A stretch of 23,508 nt of DNA from Coemansia sp. RSA 922. Lineage: Eukaryota; Kickxellomycota; Kickxellomycetes; Kickxellales; Kickxellaceae. Made by a program: the position numbers and the translations under genes. Shown here in pieces: positions 17,962 through 23,508 of this stretch (within the stretch, counting starts at the first letter, position 1; every line of letters starts with the position of its first letter). The DNA is taken from positions 1 through 23,508 of the forward strand of contig JANBQS010000274.1 in NCBI GenBank assembly GCA_027577415.1, read 5' to 3'. The notes below the pieces were generated by a model. That model was given only the letters and a program-made list of their open reading frames with translations. It did no database searches and was not told the DNA's origin.

Positions 17962-18503
17962 TTAAGTCCTTGTCCACCCGGCTTGAGAGAAAGGGATCGT
18001 GCAGAATGGTCTGCTTTTCCTATTTTTGAATTTGTATGGATGTTTATACTCCTGTGACTAGGCCAATATTAGTAGGTTAGTATATTCTGGTAAGTATTCA
18101 CCGTGAATAAAGCCAGAAGATCCAGCTGTACTCCATGCAAAAAAAGTACTGGAGCAAACTTGCGAGTCGGCTGACACTCACAAAGGGCCAGCGCCAGCTT
18201 TTCGCGCCGAAGGCGGAGCTCAGGCGGGAGCTCGTGGTATTCTGCGGCCCCTGGTGCATTTTGTGGTGTACACTCCACGGTGCCACCAGAAACCGACTAA
18301 TTGATAAAAAAAATGTTTTGGAAAATATGCATTAGCAAATACGAGACAATGCACTACAGCTATCGTAAACACCCTGTAAAAGACATTTAAATGGCATTAG
18401 TGTGAGTACTTACGCTGTATGTCGAGCTGTGTAACGAAGGCATCTCATGGCCGCCGCTTGAGTACGTGGACGAGCCATCGCGAGTAGAAACCAACTTCGT
18501 CAT
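17962..18503 (-). CDS. Candidate small spliced gene of unknown function (exon structure ambiguous)
   Basis: On the minus strand an ATG at 18503 opens 30 codons (MTKLVSTRDGSS...HSSTYS, Ser/Thr-rich) ending at a consensus donor AGC|GTAAGT at 18414/18413. Model A joins exons 18503-18414, 18296-18102 and 18057-17962, using acceptors ATCAATTAG and GGCCTAG and a second donor GTGAAT with branch TACTAAC. It gives 126 residues containing HELPPELRLRREKLALALCE. Model B uses the stronger acceptor CACTAATG...TTTTACAG (40-nt intron, 18374-18413) with the ATG at 18478. It gives 72 residues with one hydrophobic helix (VFTIAVVHCLVFANAYF) and a basic tail. The middle section is markedly G/C-richer than its surroundings, which supports coding, but two frames are both plausible there. 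I do not recognise either product. Confidence 0.35.
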
Positions 18504-18747
18504 AGAAATGTGTTACAATTACAAATTGAAATGAATAAACAAATGATCAAGGTATAATGAATTAAAGCCAAGAGTGAAAAGAACACAAGTGGCAAAGATG
18601 AGTCAACATCGACAACAAACCAAAAACGGCCAACACCTAAATCTTGTAAAGGGTGTCATTGATAGGCTGATTCCATCATGACCAAATCAGGTCTGCCTTT
18701 ACTACATATCGTATTTGCAAATAGAGTACGTCACGTTGAGGGTCATA

Positions 18748-20304
18748 TTAACAAGCAAGCGATATCTCAACTTGGCAGTTTGCTTTAGGATCTTTGGGTC
18801 CACTAGTGATAAATGCAATACCCGGAATTTCTTCTGGAATACCATTCAAAAGCCGATGTAGTCCATAGGGCGCATTATCAGGGAGCTTAAAATCGTATCT
18901 GCGCAAGAGATTAGCCAGCGTAGTGTACAGCTCGACCCACGCCAAATTACGTCCAATACACATGCGCACACCCGAACTAAAAGCCAACATGCTCTTCCAA
19001 TTGCTCTCAGCATCAGCACCCATGAACCGCTCTGGATTGAATCTGCATGGGTCTGGTCAAACATCACTGCTATGATGGGCAGCAGCAATTCCGAGGCAGA
19101 TCTCTGCAGTGTCGTGAGGAATGTAGTAGCCACAGACTATTGCTCCACTTCCGTCCATGGGGAGGCGGCGTGGAAGGTAGCTAGCAACTGATGGGCTAAC
19201 TCGCATAGACTCGTTGATAACAGCAGTTAGATAGGACAGGCACATACAAGCCTCTTCGTAGTGAATAGGAGCCGAGTGGTCGGGAAATTCTCGTCGAATG
19301 TCATCGCGCAGACGCTGGTACATATCAGGGTAATGCATCAAATGCATAATAGTCCATGACAACGTGTTGCTGGTCGTATCAGTGCCTGCAGCCAGTAATA
19401 GCGCAGTCTCTGAAACCAAACTAGGCATGTCAATGACTTGGCCAGTCATTGGATCTTTGGCATCCATGATCTTTTGCAAAAGATCCACGCGTGGCGGCTT
19501 ACCATTTTCGGCAATAAAGGCTTTGCGAGTTTTGATCGAGCGATAGACAACAGTGGTAACATAGTCCTTGGCTTCAAATAGGGGTTTGAATTTCCAGCGC
19601 ATATGTCGGATAATCGGAAGACGACCAAACATTGCCAGCAAAATCAGCATTTTGTGGAATGCGTCAGTCATCGTGGTGTCACCCTGAGACAATACGTTAA
19701 AGCTCTTGCCAAATCCCAGTATACCAATAATGTCAAAGCTCATACCGTGGAATCCATAGTGGTAATTGTCAGTTACATGGTTTGCTGTAGGGGATTCTTC
19801 TAGGGCCTTATCCCACATCTTTATCAGCGAGAGTACGCCATGCTCGAGTATGAGATCTTCCAAGGAGCGAATTGACGACATGGAGTAGAGACTGCCAAAC
19901 TGGCGGCGACGTGTGCGATTGAGCTCAGGGTCGGCGGTCGAGAAGAGAGTTGGCACCAGATATGTGCTGCGCTCGTAGTTGGCGCCCTTGCGAAAGTTGT
20001 GTGTAGCGAGGATGCGGCGAAACTCTGAGGCATTGGACACTGATACCTGGTCGTGGCCAAGGCGCACTACCTCGCCGTATTTTGTATGTAGCCCAATCGA
20101 ATACTCGCAGTATGTGCCTCGAATGGTGTTGTAGAGTAGCTGCAGATTGGTGAACGAGTTTAAGAGTGGACCAGGGATTTTGTTCAATGGAGAAAATATG
20201 GAGTGTAGTAAACTGCGAGTAATGGCAAACAGCAGATATAGCGCCAATGTCGTTCCAACAAGGGCAAACATTGAAGTCGAGTCAAAAAGCGGTGGCGGTA
20301 GCAT
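18748..20304 (-). CDS. Cytochrome P450 with one in-frame TGA
   Basis: This is a heme-thiolate monooxygenase. From the ATG at 20304 the frame gives 518 sense codons' worth of a normal-length P450, interrupted once by TGA at 19057-19059 (codon 416). In order: membrane anchor (~12-30), NKIPGPL (41-47), I-helix AAGTDTT (305-311), ExxR as ESMR (365-368), RFNPERF (421-427) and the heme-binding FSSGVRMCIG (442-451, ligand Cys449). The stop sits in V*PDPCRFNPERF, where P450s usually have Phe or Trp, and TGG to TGA is one base. Frame and similarity continue without loss on both sides, so this is a single nonsense change, a read-through site or a sequence error. A product ending at the TGA would lack the heme ligand. 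The substrate is unknown; it would be ER-anchored. Confidence 0.88.
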
Positions 20305-20528
20305 TGTGATAGCATTGTTGATGGAGGAGACGTGTCGAGGAAAGGGAGAAAAGGGGGATGTGATATACCAAAAAGGGGTTTTTTTTATTATTATGTAAAA
20401 TGAAGGATCGATGAGGCATAAACATATGAACAAAAGTTCACATGCTCAAAAAATGCATGTACGCTTTTGGCTATTGTTCTCATAACACGAATGTGCTTAA
20501 ATACAATTACATTTAAAAGAATAAAAGT
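20305..20528. promoter_or_regulatory. Presumed P450 promoter / 3' end of F-box-like gene
   Basis: These 224 AT-rich bases lie between the P450 start and the stop of the upstream F-box-like gene on the same strand. A run of Ts on the plus strand (about 20381-20388) and ttaaatac near 20497 are the only notable features. Confidence 0.4.
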
Positions 20529-22271
20529 TCAGCACCACATGTGCTTGTCAGTATCAGAACAAGACGCATTGGTGATTTGCACAGCAGGCATATTCTGACT
20601 CAATTCCCGCAATTCATCTAGGTATTCTCCCTGCGTGGCAATGCGTAGAATAGAGGGTATACGCATAGCCATATGTACGATCCTGAGCAAAGCGCGATGC
20701 TGGCGACCAGGCGAGGGCTCCAACAGCCATACCTCCAAATCCTCCAACGTAATGCTCAACCAGGGGCGTTCTTGCAACTCTGCTGGCAAATACTTTTTAT
20801 GGCGTGTAGTTCGACTCAAATACTCATGCGTTCTGCTAAGCACCTCAGTAACAGTGACTCTGAGCGATCGGAGTAGGCCAAAAGACAGCAATATCTTTTC
20901 TACCTCCGACATACGCAATCCCGTGTTCAGCGTTAGATGGCGCAATCCAAATAGACCGAATTGTGCAGGCAGTTCGATAAAGATCTCGGGGCCGACACTA
21001 AGTGAGAGTGAGCGCATTATAGGCATATCGGCTTGCATCGTTTGGGCAACCCACTCCTCAATTGCACTCTCATTGCCTTCGGTAGTGCTGGGATTGCAAT
21101 CGGGCACATCGCCATTGAAGGAAATCAGGCCAGTAAAGGGCGTCAGCGAGAATTTAGAGATTTTGTGGGCGCATCGACGGAGAGCTAGGCGAGTCAGCTG
21201 CGAGCGTGGAAAATTCTCCAAGAAATATGCAGTCTCATATGGATATCCTTCGACAGCCAAAGCAGTTAAGCGCGGAAACAGTGGCCACCCGTTGCCTGTT
21301 GTAGAGCCGCAGCTAGAACGACGTCCCCGGTGCTTGTGTAAGTGCCGATGTCTGCTGTCTTCGGGTATCCGTGCGGCTGTTGGGTTCGCACTGAATGTCA
21401 GTCGTAGTTCTCGCAGGCTAGTAAAGTCTGAAATACCGCTGCTGAATGGACCCCAGATGTCATCAGGCGAGATTGGGCCGATATCCAGGGATATCAGTGA
21501 TGCTGAGGCTGTTCGAGGAACAGACACAATATTGGAGTCTGTCAATAAACTGCGAATAGTCAGTCGCGTCAGAAAGAGCGGGAGCTCTTCTGCGCCCAAG
21601 CGAAGCGGTACTCGAGCTAGTACAGTCAGTGCGCGTAGCTGAGACAACTTGGCGATAATCAAGTCGTCCAAGGCGAATAGTCCAAAGCTATCGCGTGTAT
21701 TGGATAGTGCGTTGATATGCGATAAGCGAGGCATACTCACTGCCAAACTGTGGTTGAGGGCCGCGATAGCCGTGTCGTTGGCCGACTCCATATCAGATTC
21801 GATGACTGAGACTGGCGGATGATAGAAATACAAGTGTGTGATACTGGGCCACACAAACTCGCAGAACCGACTAGCGCTCACTGTTGCCGCCAATTCTGTA
21901 GGACTTAAGGTGGCAGTGGAGAATACCAAGAGCTGAGTAGTCTTTGGCGCATAGCCGCTGTTGAGTATCAGCTCAATGTTGGTCTTTACCAAGCTCATAT
22001 GTCGTTGGGTAGGTATGGCCCATGTTGTCAGGTCGCCTCCGCTGCTGTTGCCTGCTACTACTGTGGCTACTCGGTAGAAGAGTTTGGCGGCACGTACTCG
22101 CCATGAATGGCTGACGCTCAAGATAGGCACCAGTGCTTGGTGACCGAGCGGCAGGCTGAGTGCTCGCATGTTGTGGTCTCGCATAGGTACCCAGAACAAG
22201 TGCTCAAAGATGCGCGTGAGGACGCGTCCTGGCAGCAAGTCATAGCTGGTGAATCGAATCGAGCTGTTCAT
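20529..22271 (-). CDS. F-box-like / LRR-like protein
   Basis: This 580-residue protein starts at the ATG at 22271 (MNSSIRFTSYDLLPGRVL). The in-frame extension upstream to 22466 is Lys-rich leader sequence overlapping the neighbouring promoter and is not used. The F-box-like head occupies residues ~12-26 (LLPGRVLTRIFEHLF) and continues at 51-67 with LSVSHSWRVRAAKLFYR. This C/S-SW..A..LFYR layout is shared by a large family of uncharacterised proteins in Kickxella-type fungi. The remainder has irregular leucine-rich units (LISLDIGPIS, FTSLRELRLTF, LFPRLTALAVEG, FGLRHLTLNTGL, LLRSLRVTVTE). It is distinct in sequence from the tandem pair at 2152-5830. A role as a Skp1-binding adaptor is inferred only. 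It is divergent from the TIP-like gene. Confidence 0.75.
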   Translation of the reverse strand: MNSSIRFTSYDLLPGRVLTRIFEHLFWVPMRDHNMRALSLPLGHQALVPILSVSHSWRVRAAKLFYRVATVVAGNSSGGDLTTWAIPTQRHMSLVKTNIELILNSGYAPKTTQLLVFSTATLSPTELAATVSASRFCEFVWPSITHLYFYHPPVSVIESDMESANDTAIAALNHSLAVSMPRLSHINALSNTRDSFGLFALDDLIIAKLSQLRALTVLARVPLRLGAEELPLFLTRLTIRSLLTDSNIVSVPRTASASLISLDIGPISPDDIWGPFSSGISDFTSLRELRLTFSANPTAARIPEDSRHRHLHKHRGRRSSCGSTTGNGWPLFPRLTALAVEGYPYETAYFLENFPRSQLTRLALRRCAHKISKFSLTPFTGLISFNGDVPDCNPSTTEGNESAIEEWVAQTMQADMPIMRSLSLSVGPEIFIELPAQFGLFGLRHLTLNTGLRMSEVEKILLSFGLLRSLRVTVTEVLSRTHEYLSRTTRHKKYLPAELQERPWLSITLEDLEVWLLEPSPGRQHRALLRIVHMAMRIPSILRIATQGEYLDELRELSQNMPAVQITNASCSDTDKHMWC

Positions 22272-22465
22272 ATCAGTAAAGCAAAAGAAAGTATCGAGAA
22301 CATTTAAAGAGAAGAAAAAAGGTGAACACAATTTTTTATATTTTTTAGTCAGCCCAGGCCCTGGCACATGCAAGCGATTTTGTACCACAAAGTGTGATCT
22401 CTTCTTTTTTCTTTTCCTTTTGTCATGCTCTATTTTTATTTTCTTTTTGTAATATACTTTTTTCA
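22272..22465. promoter_or_regulatory. Divergent promoter, F-box-like gene / TIP-like gene
   Basis: These 194 bases between two divergent start codons must hold both promoters. They contain T-rich tracts (about 22331-22347 and 22402-22460) and a GC-rich patch, cagcccaggccctggcac (~22352-22369), whose core gcccaggccctggc is partly self-complementary and could be a factor site. Confidence 0.5.
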
Positions 22466-23508
22466 ATGCATAGACCGAATTGTCTACTCCGACTGAGTGC
22501 GGCGTTGCTGCTGCTACTGGGTTCTGTTTCGGGTTTGTCGAGTAGCAAATTTCGGTTCAAGCTTAATCAGCTATACGAAGTAAGCATTGGGTTGGAGAAT
22601 CTACGCGGAACACCCCTGGCGTTTGGAGACTTTAGTGGCCAAAACGACCAACTAGTCGATTTATTCGTGGCGACTCCGGACCAAAAGACTGTTCAGCTGT
22701 GGGAATGGCGTCGAAGCACCAAAGAGTTTGTACACTTGGACTCGGCCGATATCAAAGTAGCCTCTGGTTTCTCAGTCAGCAACGTAATCCCCGGTGATTA
22801 CGATATGGACGGCAAACTGGACGTATTAGTGCAGAGTACGTCGAGTAAGACGAAGGAAGTGAAGATGCAGCTGTTCTTAGGTGATGCCTCCAAGGGCTTT
22901 AAGGAGTATGGGCAATTGGAGTCGGCGAACGATGCTTTGCCGTTTGCTTTTGACTATGACGGCAGTGGTCGTATTTCACTACTGGGCGGAGTTCCGTGGA
23001 CGCAGCATGAGGACTCGTCGGCTCCTCCGACTTGGGTGTGGACTACCGCCAATCCAGCCCCAGCTAATGCCACTGCTCCAGCTCCACCGCCGACATTGCT
23101 CGCGCTAGCGCCAATGGGATTGCCATCTAGCGACGCAAAGACGAAAATGTGTCAGCCAGCCAGCCCCCACTCCAGCGCCTTTGTTGATCTGGATGGCGAC
23201 TGCCGAGCCGACCTGTTTATCGTGTGTCAGGGCAATGAGGAGTATCAGATCTGGACCAGCTCCAAAGCCGGGTTCATCTACTCGCAGACGGGTCGCTTGC
23301 CCTCTGGTGCTGGACCCGTATCGTTTGCAGACATGAATGGCGACGGGAGCCTGGACATGGTGGTACCGATAATCGGAAAGTCGCAGATCCACATACTGTA
23401 CAACGAGCAGCGGCCACTGTGTATTGGCGAAGCGGCTCGTAATAAGCAGGCTGGCGAGTGTCGTGAGTTTGAGCGTATCTGCGAGGCTGACAAGCAGTTC
23501 AAGTTTAC
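22466..23508 (+). CDS. TIP/ITFG1-like FG-GAP repeat protein (3' end outside window)
   Basis: The ATG at 22466 opens a frame with no stop before the window end (347 full codons). Residues 1-~24 are a signal peptide (basic MHRPNCLLR then a leucine run). FG-GAP/VCBS-type calcium-binding repeats follow: AFGDFSGQNDQLVDLFV, VIPGDYDMDGKLDVLVQ, AFDYDGSGRISLLGG, AFVDLDGDCRADLFIV and FADMNGDGSLDMVVP. VIPGDYDMDGKLDVL closely matches the VVPGDYDGDSQMDVL stretch of human ITFG1 (TIP), and the order of repeats agrees. Family members are type I membrane glycoproteins with a beta-propeller facing the lumen or outside. An Ala/Pro-rich insert (~190-215) is local to this protein. The truncated end would be expected to carry the rest of the propeller and a C-terminal TM helix. 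Confidence 0.88.
   Translation, partial: MHRPNCLLRLSAALLLLLGSVSGLSSSKFRFKLNQLYEVSIGLENLRGTPLAFGDFSGQNDQLVDLFVATPDQKTVQLWEWRRSTKEFVHLDSADIKVASGFSVSNVIPGDYDMDGKLDVLVQSTSSKTKEVKMQLFLGDASKGFKEYGQLESANDALPFAFDYDGSGRISLLGGVPWTQHEDSSAPPTWVWTTANPAPANATAPAPPPTLLALAPMGLPSSDAKTKMCQPASPHSSAFVDLDGDCRADLFIVCQGNEEYQIWTSSKAGFIYSQTGRLPSGAGPVSFADMNGDGSLDMVVPIIGKSQIHILYNEQRPLCIGEAARNKQAGECREFERICEADKQFKF

Noticed and set aside
18135..18335. 66-codon plus-strand frame in the G/C-rich island
   Set aside because: Splice signals and the start context on the opposite strand explain the island better. The plus frame has no features.
19034..19068. A short intron (GTGATG ... ATGCAG) removing the TGA in the P450
   Set aside because: It would be only about 25 nt, below a workable intron size, and would delete the conserved PDPC residues that match the family.
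20635..21642. 335-codon open frame on the plus strand over the third F-box-like gene
   Set aside because: It is antisense to a frame with F-box and leucine-rich units. The product is Ser/Arg-rich without any motif, as expected for a shadow.

Overview
The window looks like nuclear DNA of a filamentous fungus. The genes are eukaryotic and mostly lack introns or have very short ones (79 nt in the dehydrogenase, with GT...CTAAC...AG signals). There are FACT, TRAPP, FG-GAP, DHHC and P450 genes and several large F-box-like proteins with an LP..VL..V head followed by a C.SW/C.TW element. This mix resembles early-diverging 'zygomycete' fungi, and Kickxellomycotina is my best guess. That placement is inference from protein style, not from a marker gene. 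No tRNA, rRNA, transposon or CRISPR array was recognised.

Region 1 (1-7837) is a gene-family island. It holds a 5'-truncated (window edge) PP2C phosphatase of the mitochondrial Ptc5/PDP type (+), a broken third copy that keeps only the presequence, the membrane segment and a scrap of the catalytic domain (+), two tandem F-box-like paralogues (-) of which the first is frameshifted, and a complete mitochondrial PP2C gene (+). The intact F-box gene and the intact PP2C gene share a divergent promoter rich in alternating CTTTG/CAAAG motifs.

Region 2 (8050-13884) is ordinary housekeeping sequence: a spliced short-chain dehydrogenase (YdfG/YMR226C type), a small single-pass membrane protein of unknown function, a Pof1-like nucleotidyltransferase (-) divergent from the FACT subunit Pob3/SSRP1 (+), a TRAPPC2L/Tca17 subunit and a stand-alone Rib2-type deaminase.

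Region 3 (13905-17065, all -) holds membrane signalling proteins: a DHHC palmitoyltransferase and a seven-helix receptor-like protein. It is followed by about 0.9 kb with no convincing gene and then a candidate small spliced gene (17962-18503, -).

Region 4 (18748-23508) holds a cytochrome P450 (-) that is intact except for one in-frame TGA just before the heme-binding region, a further F-box-like protein (-) and, divergent from it, the 5' part of a TIP/ITFG1-like FG-GAP protein running off the window.

The neighbours do not form one pathway. The most notable things are three different states of gene decay or recoding (truncated PP2C, frameshifted F-box, nonsense P450) and the local PP2C/F-box family expansion. 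I did not find a clearly new multi-gene system.
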